Assembly (NCBI GenBank): GCA_016711345.1
Contig: JADJTD010000001.1
Coordinates: 62,001-126,000, forward strand
DNA from: Chloracidobacterium sp.
Lineage (GTDB): Bacteria; Acidobacteriota; Blastocatellia; Pyrinomonadales; Pyrinomonadaceae
Length of the DNA: 64,000 nt
Direction: 5' to 3'
Shown: in pieces, positions 18,758-27,029 of the stretch
Layout: the number at the start of each line of letters is the position of its first letter
How positions within the stretch are numbered: position 1 is the stretch's first letter
Notes under the pieces: model-generated
The model's input: the letters and a program-made list of their open reading frames with translations, nothing else
Database searches by the model: none
What the model was told of the DNA's origin: nothing
Made by a program: the position numbers and the translations under genes

Positions 18758-19957
18758 ATGGATACCAAGACATTTCAGCCTGGCTCAGCTCGGGCACTTT
18801 TTTTTTCGACAACTGCCTTTGCCGTTACGTTTGCCGTCTGGGGTCTTATCGCCGCACTCGCCCCCACCTTCACCGAGCTATACGGCCTTTCTGGCAAGGA
18901 AAAAAGCCTTTTGATCGCGATTCCTGTCCTGCTGGGCTCGATCGGCCGTCTTTTTGCCGGAATGCTGGCGGATAAATATGGCGGTCGACGTATCTTTGCG
19001 GCCCTTCTCATATTTTCAGCGGTACCTGCGATCGCTATAGGCTTTTCGCAAAGTTACACCCAACTACTGATCCTCGGACTATTTCTCGGGCTCGCCGGAA
19101 CATCCTTTCCGGTCGGCGTCGGCTTTACCTCAAAATGGTTCAGTCGTGAAAAGCAGGGGACCGCCCTTGGCATTTACGGAATGGGCAACATTGGACAGTC
19201 GATCGCTGTATTTTCCGCACCTGTCCTCGCGATCTACTTGGGTGACTGGCGTTATGTTTTCTTCATCTTTGCGGCCGTCACATTTAGCTGGGGACTAATG
19301 TTCTATTTTTCTGCTCAGGACGCTGCTGTAACGGCCGCTCCAAAAACACTGAAGCAGAATCTCAGCGTTCTGCGAACCTCCGGCTACGCCTGGATACTGT
19401 CATTATTCTATTTCCTTACATTCGGCGGTTTCGTCGCTCTCGCCCTTTATCTGCCCACCTTCTTGAGGGAAATATTTAGCTTAACCCCGACCGACGCCGG
19501 GGCCCGCACCGCGGGATTTGTCCTTGTAGCAACCGTCCTGCGACCAGTTGGCGGGATCTTGGCCGACAAGATCGGAGGCGGCAAGGTTCTACTCGGTGTT
19601 TTCGCGGCGATCGCTGTACTTGCACTTCTGTTGAGCTCCGTTTCTATCGTTCCTTTCACGATCGGAGCGCTTGGTTGCGCCGCTGCACTTGGCCTGGGGA
19701 ACGGAGCCGTATTTAAGCTCGTTCCTCAGTATTTCCCGAACGAAACCGCTACAGTCACTGGACTTGTCGGGGCGTTTGGCGGGCTGGGAGGTTTTTTTCC
19801 ACCACTGGAACTCGGCTTCGTTAAGGACGCCACCGGATCTTATACGCTCGGGTTTGTGTTTCTTTCTTTATTTTCCGTGATTTGTCTTGTGGTCAATTAT
19901 TTTTCATTTATCAAGCCAACAATGAGGAGTTACGAGAGAACCGGAGAATCTTCTTAG
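18758..19957 (+). CDS. narK: NarK-type nitrate/nitrite MFS transporter
   Basis: This 399-residue, 12-helix MFS protein has the nitrate/nitrite-porter glycine signatures GMGNIGQSIAVFSAP (helix 5 region) and GAFGGLGGFFPP (helix 11 region). It moves nitrate in and/or exchanges nitrite. It lies 87 nt after the small membrane gene and 6 nt before mobA, inside the nitrate operon. Confidence 0.92.
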   Translation: MDTKTFQPGSARALFFSTTAFAVTFAVWGLIAALAPTFTELYGLSGKEKSLLIAIPVLLGSIGRLFAGMLADKYGGRRIFAALLIFSAVPAIAIGFSQSYTQLLILGLFLGLAGTSFPVGVGFTSKWFSREKQGTALGIYGMGNIGQSIAVFSAPVLAIYLGDWRYVFFIFAAVTFSWGLMFYFSAQDAAVTAAPKTLKQNLSVLRTSGYAWILSLFYFLTFGGFVALALYLPTFLREIFSLTPTDAGARTAGFVLVATVLRPVGGILADKIGGGKVLLGVFAAIAVLALLLSSVSIVPFTIGALGCAAALGLGNGAVFKLVPQYFPNETATVTGLVGAFGGLGGFFPPLELGFVKDATGSYTLGFVFLSLFSVICLVVNYFSFIKPTMRSYERTGESS

Positions 19958-19963
19958 AACGCA

Positions 19964-20617
19964 ATGAGTTTGATCGATGGATTTGTTTTGGCAGGCGGCC
20001 AAAGCCGACGCATGGGGCAAGATAAAGCGGCACTGTTGCTCGGAGGCAGGACGCTCATAGATCGGGCAGCCGGTGCCATGTTTTCGATCGCAAACACAGT
20101 CTATTTGGTCGGCAATTCAAATGACGCAATCACTTCGCTTCCGATAATTCAAGATCATCCCGTTATGGGAGACGCCCGCGGAGCAATCGTGGGATTTTAT
20201 ACAGCGCTTGTGAGCGCTAAAACCGAGTGGATAGCCGTACTCGCGTGCGACCTGCCATTTGTCACTGGCGAATTGATGACTCGGATGGTAGACATTTTGC
20301 GGCATTGCCTAGACTCGGAAATGAATCATATTGATGCCATCTTCGCCGAACAGCCAGATGGACGCAATCAGCCGCTTTGTGGGCTGTACCGGCGGGACTC
20401 GTGCCTTCCCAAGGTCGAAACAATGTTGTCCGATCGTGAATGGCGAATACAACGATTGCGTGAACGACTCCAGGTACGGGTAATTGGGTTTTCCGAGATT
20501 AAAGATATTCAAGGCTCCGAATTCTTGTTCTTAAACTTGAACACACCCGAGGAATATCGAGCAGCAGTCGAAATTGAAAAGATGCGACCCCGACCGGCTT
20601 TTCTGAACCCGAGATAA
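19964..20617 (+). CDS. mobA: Molybdenum cofactor guanylyltransferase MobA
   Basis: This 217-residue nucleotidyltransferase begins with LAGGQSRRMGQDKAALLLGG, the GTP/Mg2+ loop of MobA. VLACDLPF holds the metal-binding Asp. It converts Mo-molybdopterin to the guanine dinucleotide form needed by both molybdoenzymes in the window. It closes the nitrate operon, and placing mobA there ties cofactor supply to enzyme expression. Confidence 0.93.
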   Translation: MSLIDGFVLAGGQSRRMGQDKAALLLGGRTLIDRAAGAMFSIANTVYLVGNSNDAITSLPIIQDHPVMGDARGAIVGFYTALVSAKTEWIAVLACDLPFVTGELMTRMVDILRHCLDSEMNHIDAIFAEQPDGRNQPLCGLYRRDSCLPKVETMLSDREWRIQRLRERLQVRVIGFSEIKDIQGSEFLFLNLNTPEEYRAAVEIEKMRPRPAFLNPR

Positions 20618-20711
20618 TTCGACCGCGATGCCCGGCCATGGAAAGATCAGTTATCAGTCCGACTCTCATCCGAAGGAAATGAACCGTTCTGATTTGCGAA
20701 GTAATGCAAAA

Positions 20712-21794
20712 TTACTGCACCTCACCGTTATCGATTTCGTCAAGCCGCTTGACAGCCTCCAACAAGAGTTTGTCATCAGTTTGAGCGTAGACCGTTGTGA
20801 TGCTCATGTCAGAGTGCGCAAACAGATTCTGGACTATAAGCGGGTTCGTATTTCGCCGGATTAGCTCGCTGGCGAAATAGCTGCGAAGATCGTGGAAGTG
20901 ATAGTTCTCTTCTCTCGTTCCGCCTTTCTTGTTTATCCCAGCGTTACGGAGTGCCGTTTGCCATCGTTTACGGAAATCTTTTACGGGGAACGGCAACTGT
21001 TTTTCATCGATCATCGCTTTCAAAACCTTTGTCGCGGTCGCGTTGAGCGGAACTAGGCGTGGAGGTCTTCCCTTCGAACCGATCACAAAAACATGTTCGT
21101 TTTCAAAATCGATAACATCTTCCGTGATCGCGACAAGTTGTCCGCGACGTAATGGAAGATTCACTGCGAGGACTATCAGTCGATAAAGTAGCGTATCCTT
21201 CTCCAACTCCGTCCAAAGGGCCTCCTTTTGTTTCGGATTTAGCAGCCGTCTTCGAGGGGGCGGTTCCGGTAGAGCCTTCACGTATTGCATCGGGTTCCGC
21301 TCCAGAATTCCCTCTTCGCAGGCTAAGCTGAAGATCTTAGATAAGGTTGACATTATCCGGTTGATCGACGCCGAAGAAAGTGCACTTTCTTTCTTACGTT
21401 TGTTTTGGCGAGTCTGAAGTTTGGTTCGGCAGTTTCGGCAGTCCTGAGGACTGATGCTAGACAATGTTTGCTTCTTGAAGTGACCAAGTAGAAGCCTTAT
21501 GTAAAGTTCCTTAGCTCCTTTATTGACGTTGTTCTGCTGGACATAGGGCCGATATTTCTCGTCGATGAACGAGGCAAGAGTGGTAGTGGTATCTGTGACA
21601 TTGTAGCTATGATCAAACGATGCTTTAATGATCTGCCGCTCCGCTAGCTCAGCTTCTTGTTTTGTCTTCGCTTCCGGAACACTTTGATGAATGACCTTTC
21701 CTTTTAGCCTCTTGTAGATCCACCATCGAGCTTTCGAGTAGTCGGGATGTGAGGATGAGACTCGCTTACCGTTGTATCGTTTGTAAACAGACAT
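20712..21794 (-). CDS. Tyrosine recombinase (phage/island integrase)
   Basis: The product has 360 residues. Residues 70-165 are a SAM-like core-binding domain. The catalytic set is complete: Arg in LRRGQ (216/217), Lys241, HDLR (His301, Arg304), His327 and Tyr336 (TTVYAQ). The N-terminal 60 residues look like an arm-binding domain (WWIYKRLKGK). It is transcribed away from a tRNA-Pro 3' fragment 375 nt upstream, the usual layout for an integrase that uses the 3' end of a tRNA gene. Confidence 0.93.
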   Translation of the reverse strand: MSVYKRYNGKRVSSSHPDYSKARWWIYKRLKGKVIHQSVPEAKTKQEAELAERQIIKASFDHSYNVTDTTTTLASFIDEKYRPYVQQNNVNKGAKELYIRLLLGHFKKQTLSSISPQDCRNCRTKLQTRQNKRKKESALSSASINRIMSTLSKIFSLACEEGILERNPMQYVKALPEPPPRRRLLNPKQKEALWTELEKDTLLYRLIVLAVNLPLRRGQLVAITEDVIDFENEHVFVIGSKGRPPRLVPLNATATKVLKAMIDEKQLPFPVKDFRKRWQTALRNAGINKKGGTREENYHFHDLRSYFASELIRRNTNPLIVQNLFAHSDMSITTVYAQTDDKLLLEAVKRLDEIDNGEVQ

Positions 21795-22023
21795 ATTCTT
21801 AGCGAAATAGACTTGCGTTAGATCAGTGGCTCGAGGCGTCGGAAACCAGGATCCTTCTAAGTAGCCTTTCGCAAATTCTATTCCGCTAATTGTTAGCCGC
21901 TTATTTACTCGGAAATCGGTGGTAAAAGAGCGATTTTGGAACGCTGAAGAGCCATTTTGGTTCGTCTCTTCACCGCAGTGGTGTGTCTGTTCACCAAAAT
22001 TACTCTACGTTGAGGTGCAGAAA

Positions 22024-22033
22024 GTTGGTTGCA
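22024..22033 (-). repeat. Inverted copy of the TGCAACCAAC motif
   Basis: GTTGGTTGCA is the exact reverse complement of TGCAACCAAC at 22321-22330. It lies on the integrase side of the tRNA fragment, so it may be an arm-type integrase binding site. A 10-bp chance match in this interval is possible. Confidence 0.4.
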
Positions 22034-22124
22034 AAATGGAGGCGCTTTTTCTGACGGGTGTTAGGCCGTAAATGCGGTAATCAGGAGGCTTAGCAACCCG
22101 CCCTCTCGTGGCTGTGGGAAACTA

Positions 22125-22162
22125 CGAAAAATGGGACTTTCGGATTTCTCCGAAAGCCCCAT
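22125..22162 (-). terminator. Rho-independent terminator after the tRNA-Pro fragment
   Basis: A 14-bp stem with one mismatch (arms 22131-22144 and 22149-22162, loop of 4) is followed on the minus strand by five T residues. It stands 7 nt after the tRNA CCA end, where a tRNA terminator would be. Confidence 0.85.
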
Positions 22163-22168
22163 GTTTAT

Positions 22169-22218
22169 TGGTCGGGACGGCGAGATTTGAACTCACGACC
22201 TCTCGCACCCCAAGCGAT
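22169..22218 (-). tRNA. tRNA-Pro(GGG) 3' half only: attachment-site core
   Basis: Read on the minus strand, the segment gives the anticodon arm with loop TTGGGGT (anticodon GGG), a T arm with GTTCAAAT-type loop (stem GTGAG/CTCGC) and the 3' acceptor strand CGTCCCG followed by ACCA. The upstream bases do not contain the D arm or the matching CGGGACG strand, so the 5' half is absent. This is the expected remnant of integration into the 3' end of a tRNA-Pro gene. It is not a functional tRNA. Confidence 0.85.
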
Positions 22219-22319
22219 TTAGGTAGGTTTGTATAAATTGTCAAAACTGCTCAAAACCTCTTAGAATCAACAGCTTACGGCCACACGGATTCATCGTTAA
22301 TTAGCCATGATCAGGAACG

Positions 22320-22341
22320 CTGCAACCAACCTGCAACCAAG
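22320..22341 (+). repeat. Tandem 11-bp repeat CTGCAACCAA(C/G)
   Basis: Two adjacent copies, CTGCAACCAAC and CTGCAACCAAG, lie about 100 nt from the tRNA fragment on the side away from the integrase. Direct repeats of this size next to an att core are typical of integrase arm sites. Confidence 0.55.
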
Positions 22342-22606
22342 TCACCTGATAGAATTCAAAGCATCCGTAGCGTGCTCAATTCAAAAAGGAACACCTTTCG
22401 CTTCGATTCTTTCAAGGAATAATACCATATCTTAGCGACTGTCATCCGCTATTATTTTTCATAGAACGTATCAGCCATTGCGGTCCTCCAAGACTCTTCA
22501 GGGTCGGCCTTCGACACAGTTCTTTGAGGATGTTTGGAACCATGTTGAGCCGTCAACCCGCTGCTCTTATTGATAACATTTGGGCATTAACCTATTCTGA
22601 ATTGTT

Positions 22607-23215
22607 ATGGCTTGTTGTGAAGATGATTGTGCTATAGACGCTTTGAGGGAGAAGCAGAGTTCGACGCTGAAGATCGTGCTCGGGATAAACGTCGTGATGT
22701 TTGCGGCGGGAGTCGGTGCGGGCATTTATGCGGGGTCGAGCGCGTTGCTGTCGGATTCACTTGACAATCTTGGCGATGCGATGACGTATGGACTCAGCCT
22801 TTATGTTGTTTATAAATCGTCTCAGGCTAAGGCTCAGGTCGCTTTGTTCAAAGGCGGTTTGATCCTACTGGCGGCTCTCGTTGTGCTCGGACAGGTGATC
22901 TACAAGCTGATGGTTCCGACGGTTCCTATTTTTGAAATAATGGGTGTTGTTAGTTTGCTTGCTCTTGTCGGGAATTCGATATGTCTTTATCTGCTTACGC
23001 GGCACAAGACTGACGATGTGAATATGAGTTCGGTGTGGGAATGTTCGCGTAACGATATTGCGTCGAATATCTCAGTCTTTGTCGCTGCCGGTGCAGTTTG
23101 GTTCTTTCAGTCGGGCTGGCCGGACATCATCATAGCCCTCGCATTGGTTTGCCTATTCTTACGCTCCGCTTTCCGCGTCTTTTCAGGTGCAAAACGCGAA
23201 CTACGGAGTGCATAG
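22607..23215 (+). CDS. Short CDF-like cation transporter with Cys-rich N-terminus
   Basis: The product has 202 residues and about six helices, without the C-terminal cytoplasmic domain of normal CDF proteins. The start ACCEDDCAID has three Cys that could bind metal. The CDF-type motifs SDSLDNLGDA (helix 2) and CSRNDIASN (helix 5) are present in altered form. It resembles the transmembrane part of the protein at 39763-40557, so both probably belong to one subfamily of metal exporters. It is the first gene to the right of the att junction and has no clear ribosome site. Confidence 0.75.
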   Translation: MACCEDDCAIDALREKQSSTLKIVLGINVVMFAAGVGAGIYAGSSALLSDSLDNLGDAMTYGLSLYVVYKSSQAKAQVALFKGGLILLAALVVLGQVIYKLMVPTVPIFEIMGVVSLLALVGNSICLYLLTRHKTDDVNMSSVWECSRNDIASNISVFVAAGAVWFFQSGWPDIIIALALVCLFLRSAFRVFSGAKRELRSA

Positions 23216-23278
23216 ATTGAGCTTTCTACACTCAAACCTAAACGCCGTGTTTCCTACGGATATTTCGCCTCTGCCAAA

Positions 23279-25714
23279 TTAAAAACTCACTTTGATTCCC
23301 GTTTGCACGAGACGCGGGCCAGAGGGCAGCAATCCACGCGTACGGTCAACGATGTATATCCGGTCGAGCAAGTTCTTGCCCGTAACGAAAAATGTCGTCC
23401 TCCATTTCTCGACACGATAGTTTGCCGTCGCGTTCCAATAAGTTTGGCTTGGTATCGCTCCAAGCTGGCCATTCGAGTTCGGGTTAACCGCGTTCAAATC
23501 GTCGCCGAACTGGCGCCCGATGTAAACGTTTTCCACAAAAGCATCGAAACCGCGGGGATGCGAATAGCCGATGCTTGTCGTCATAAGGACACGCGGTGCA
23601 TACGGAAGGCGATTCTCAGTGATCGAACAACTGGTTACCGAGACCCGCCTGGTCGTCGGGCAGTACACACTAAGTGTTGCCGAACTGGTGATAGAGCTTA
23701 AGCGCATGCCACGGAACTCCGCCGTCGGCAAAAAGGTATAGGCGGTTCGTAGGTAAAGATTATGGGGGCTACGAAAAACAGAGCCGGAATCGATCTGCCC
23801 CGTAAATTCAAACCCCTGCTGTAGTGTGGCTCCGCCGTTTGTGAAGGCCGCCCCGCCAGCGATCGAAGCCGCGACAATCTGATTCTGATAATCGTTGCGG
23901 AAAAATGCGGCGGACAATTCGGTTCCTCTGAGTGGTCGAGTTCGCACTCCGACCTCATAGTTCCAACTCAATTCTGAATCAAGCTCGATCACGCCGCCAG
24001 AATTTGTGACGACATCCTCTACTCTCGGCGGGGAGAACCCGCGATGAACGCCGGCAAATACCGTAGTGTTCTTAACACCCGAGTAGGCAATACCGAAACC
24101 CGGAATCATCTCGGTCACGGTTGTTTCACCGGTCGCCCCCGCTCCGTTGTTAGCGAGACGATTCGTTCGGCTAAATACGACGCGCTCAAAACGTACGCCC
24201 GGCGTCAATGCGAGGTTGTTCCATGTAAAGCGATGTTGAATAAATCCGGATTGAGCGAAAGCTTTACGCTCGTTGTTTTCAGCAATAGTGCCGTCGCGCG
24301 ATGTTGGAAGGTCGCCATTTCGCTGGATCCGTTCCTGATCCTCGCCATGAATTCGAAAACCGACGACAAGTTCATTCGCAACTGATCCGAAATTGAAGTT
24401 TGTGGTCAGCCGCGTCTCGATACCCTGAGTACGATAATCGCGAAGCCTTCCTTCGTTGCCGCACGTGGTGTTCAATGCAGCCAGGCTGAGGCAGTCGGGA
24501 TCGACATTCAAACGATTAGGACGCTGACTGGAATTGGACGACTGACGCCACCAGTCGCGTGAAAAATAGTTAGAGTAAAAGCTAGTCGTCAGATTGATTT
24601 TAGAGGTCAGAACCGCGGCGTGCTGCAACGAAACACCGGACCTGCGGCCATAAAAGAAGTCGTTCTTAAATATGTTGCCTCGGGGGTCTGCGGCGAATTC
24701 CGCCTCGGTCGCACCCGTGTAGGTTAGATTCGAATCCTCGCGAAAGAAAGTAAATTTTCCAGTCAGGGCGTTGCGAGCGTTTAACTGCAAAACCGATTTA
24801 TTCGAAAAATCATATAACTTAAAACTTGTGTTCTCTCTCGACCCGTTACCCTGCTTATGATTGAAATTGAAAATCGCACCAAGTTTGCCAAACGTGCCGC
24901 CAAAACCTGCTCCGCCGTTGAAAAAACTTCTATTGCCGCCTTCTAGTTTGAAATTAAAAGTCGGTTTATCAGGCGGATTGGGTGTCAGATAGTTGATTAG
25001 GCCCGCGATCGTTTGTGGGCCATAAGCAATCTGACCCGATCCCTTGAGAACCTCGATCGACTCGTATCTCTCCACCGGAGGATGGTAGTAAGACGCATTA
25101 TCTCCGTAGGGCGCATAAGACAACGGAAGTCCATCTTCAAGCAGCAACACCTTGGTTGAGCGCGTCGGATTGGTGCCGCGAATGCCGATGTTGGGCCGCA
25201 AACCAAACCCCTCCTCATCCCTTACATTCACACCGGATACTTTCCTAAGCACTTCGGAGAAATTGAACGCGCGGCTGTTTTCCAGTGTTTGCCTATCGAT
25301 CCGTTCGATAGAACCCGGAATTTCCGAAAGGCTTTCCGGGGTTCCAGCGAGATAGCTTGACGTAACGGAAACGTCCACTGCAATGCCTCCGGGTGTTATG
25401 GTAAAGACGACTAGCTGCGTTGACGGGATCGTCATTTCACTGTGTAGTGTCGCAAAACCTATGGCACCGATCGTGACGTTATACTTACCCTCTGACATAT
25501 TTGTAAGCGAGTACCGGCCTTCGCCGTCTGTTACGGCTTTTGCAACCAACCGGACATCCTGGTGCCGAACGGTCAGCGTTGCTCCCGCAACTACGTCGCC
25601 GTTACTATCAACGATTCGCCCCTCCACGCCATTACGCTCCTGTGAATAACCGATTACGGCAAAAATGGATAAGGCTAAACTAAAAGCAACGGATCTCACA
25701 GTAATACTCTTCAT
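23279..25714 (-). CDS. TonB-dependent outer-membrane receptor, FecA-like
   Basis: The product has 811 residues. A signal peptide is followed by a carboxypeptidase-regulatory-like beta domain (about 25-115; GVEGRIVDSNGDVVAGATL). Next is a plug domain with GFGLRPNIGIRGTNPTRSTK and a 22-strand barrel ending in Phe (IKVSF). This is the form of ferric-citrate-type receptors in Acidobacteriota and Bacteroidota. A Fur-like box lies 44 nt upstream of the start, supporting uptake of iron or another Fur-family-regulated metal. It is convergent with the CDF-like gene. Confidence 0.9.
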   Translation of the reverse strand: MKSITVRSVAFSLALSIFAVIGYSQERNGVEGRIVDSNGDVVAGATLTVRHQDVRLVAKAVTDGEGRYSLTNMSEGKYNVTIGAIGFATLHSEMTIPSTQLVVFTITPGGIAVDVSVTSSYLAGTPESLSEIPGSIERIDRQTLENSRAFNFSEVLRKVSGVNVRDEEGFGLRPNIGIRGTNPTRSTKVLLLEDGLPLSYAPYGDNASYYHPPVERYESIEVLKGSGQIAYGPQTIAGLINYLTPNPPDKPTFNFKLEGGNRSFFNGGAGFGGTFGKLGAIFNFNHKQGNGSRENTSFKLYDFSNKSVLQLNARNALTGKFTFFREDSNLTYTGATEAEFAADPRGNIFKNDFFYGRRSGVSLQHAAVLTSKINLTTSFYSNYFSRDWWRQSSNSSQRPNRLNVDPDCLSLAALNTTCGNEGRLRDYRTQGIETRLTTNFNFGSVANELVVGFRIHGEDQERIQRNGDLPTSRDGTIAENNERKAFAQSGFIQHRFTWNNLALTPGVRFERVVFSRTNRLANNGAGATGETTVTEMIPGFGIAYSGVKNTTVFAGVHRGFSPPRVEDVVTNSGGVIELDSELSWNYEVGVRTRPLRGTELSAAFFRNDYQNQIVAASIAGGAAFTNGGATLQQGFEFTGQIDSGSVFRSPHNLYLRTAYTFLPTAEFRGMRLSSITSSATLSVYCPTTRRVSVTSCSITENRLPYAPRVLMTTSIGYSHPRGFDAFVENVYIGRQFGDDLNAVNPNSNGQLGAIPSQTYWNATANYRVEKWRTTFFVTGKNLLDRIYIVDRTRGLLPSGPRLVQTGIKVSF

Positions 25715-25757
25715 AAAACACCAGTTAGATTACGAGCCACTAAAAACAAAAACCCTT

Positions 25758-25776
25758 ATTGAAATCGATTTTCAAT
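25758..25776 (-). promoter_or_regulatory. Fur-family operator upstream of the TonB receptor
   Basis: The inverted repeat ATTGAAA-TCGAT-TTTCAAT has perfect 7-bp arms. It matches 14 of 16 defined bases of the TTGAAAATNATTTTCAA form of the Fur box. Its position just before the receptor gene fits repression by Fur, Zur or Mur. Confidence 0.6.
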
Positions 25777-25921
25777 TTCATATTAATAAAAGTACAAGAC
25801 CCTGTCGGCAGTGTCAAACGACATATTGCAGTGGCAAATGAACGCGACGTTAGCTTGTTACTGATTGATGATTTGAGGCTGACACGACAGGTCTGCCTTG
25901 TTCTCCAGTTGTTGGATTTAT

Positions 25922-26794
25922 TTAACTGACCCGTACGTTGGGTAGAAGTTGTACCACCACGTCCAATCCACTATTAATAATTACGACGTGGTTTGGGGCG
26001 ACTCTAGTCCAACTCGTGCGATCATCGGTCAATCTCTCGGAAGCGATGATGATTCCGCTTTGTTCGCTGTCGGATTCAACTATTTCAAACTTCCCTTCAC
26101 GGTACCTGTATTTTCCGCGGTTTGAAAAGTAGAGTGAAATCGGCTCAATTTGCGGATTGGAGACATAACGCACTGTTACAAGGCTCTCACCATCAGTGAC
26201 CGCAAAATTGTAAACTGAAGGCTTTTTGATTCCAGCTTCATACGCCCATTCCTCAAGTTGGCGAATGGTTTTCACCAATCCGCTCGCCAAATCCACTGCT
26301 ACTAGTTTTTCCGTGTGTCGGCCCAGAAGGTTCAAGAAAACAGCAAAAGCGTGCTCTGAATCCGTGGTGCCTTCAATCGTCTGATAAATCTCGTCAGTCA
26401 GCGAGTGTCGCAGGCGGCGCTTTATAGAGCTAAAGCCTTCGATCGTACCGTTGTGCATCCACATAAATCGCCCTTGACGGAATGGATGACAATTACTTTC
26501 GGAGACAACCATTCCGGGCGATGCGGAGCGAATGTGAGCGAAAAAACAGGGCGATCGGATATGCTCGACCAAATTCAACAGGTTCCGGTTGTTCCAGGCT
26601 GGAGTTATGCTGGTAAAAACACAAGCCTCGTTGGAAATCGCTGGTGAGTACCAACCGACGCCAAACCCGTCGCCATTTAGTGGCTCGCTCCGTTCTTTGG
26701 ACTTATAACTTTGACGAATGAGTGAGTTAGCTGGATTTGAAATCAGGTCAGCGAGCAAAATTTCGCTTCCCAAATAGCCGAGAAATCTACACAT
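25922..26794 (-). CDS. Class II glutamine amidotransferase (YafJ-like)
   Basis: This 290-residue protein begins MCRFLGYLG, so Cys2 becomes the N-terminal nucleophile after Met removal. NGDGFGVGWY, HIRSASPGM and FMWMHNGTIEGF are the glutamine-binding signatures of the YafJ/EgtC group. There is no synthase domain, so the acceptor is unknown. It is the last gene of the leftward copper-pump run, 27 nt after the YHS gene. Confidence 0.88.
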   Translation of the reverse strand: MCRFLGYLGSEILLADLISNPANSLIRQSYKSKERSEPLNGDGFGVGWYSPAISNEACVFTSITPAWNNRNLLNLVEHIRSPCFFAHIRSASPGMVVSESNCHPFRQGRFMWMHNGTIEGFSSIKRRLRHSLTDEIYQTIEGTTDSEHAFAVFLNLLGRHTEKLVAVDLASGLVKTIRQLEEWAYEAGIKKPSVYNFAVTDGESLVTVRYVSNPQIEPISLYFSNRGKYRYREGKFEIVESDSEQSGIIIASERLTDDRTSWTRVAPNHVVIINSGLDVVVQLLPNVRVS

Positions 26795-26821
26795 CGCGAT
26801 TGTCTCCTACGTCTAGCGCGG

Positions 26822-26971
26822 CTAAACGGATTCTACATAATCAAGCGGGCGACGCGTGAATTCTTCCATACACCCTTCCGAACAAAAAAAGTAGTCTTTG
26901 CCATCATAATTCAACGAATAGCTGGCGGCTTCTTCGTCAATCTCCATTTTACAAACCAAGTCTATAATCAT
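26822..26971 (-). CDS. Small YHS/TRASH-domain metal-binding protein
   Basis: The ATG at 26971 lies 6 nt after AAGGAG and gives 49 residues; the ATG just before it is too close to the site. The whole protein is one YHS domain: DLVCKMEIDEEAAS, then YFFCSEGCMEEF, with Cys residues to hold Cu, Zn or Ag. It lies after the CusB-like gene and probably acts as a cytoplasmic metal chaperone or sensor for the pump. Confidence 0.85.
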   Translation of the reverse strand: MIIDLVCKMEIDEEAASYSLNYDGKDYFFCSEGCMEEFTRRPLDYVESV

Positions 26972-27029
26972 CATGTTCTCCTTAAATGTGCGGCAAAGCA
27001 GGCCGTACTCTGACAAAGCGTATCCGACC

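Larger units (their letters stand above)
21795..22606. other. Non-coding junction region of an integrated element
   Basis: These 812 nt between the integrase and the CDF gene contain no convincing gene. They hold an imperfect direct repeat (GAGCgATTTTGGaaCG at 21928-21943 and GAGCcATTTTGGttCG at 21949-21964), a hairpin terminator, the tRNA-Pro fragment and the TGCAACCAA repeats. Together they look like an integrase attachment region with arm sites. Confidence 0.6.

Noticed and set aside
18630..18812. Minus-strand 60-aa frame between the small membrane gene and narK (TCGHKPSEINELNEKLGRLI).
   Set aside because: It reads like a natural protein but overlaps both flanking rightward genes and has no ribosome site; probably chance or an old remnant.
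22169..22218. Functional tRNA-Pro gene.
   Set aside because: The D arm and 5' acceptor strand are missing upstream.
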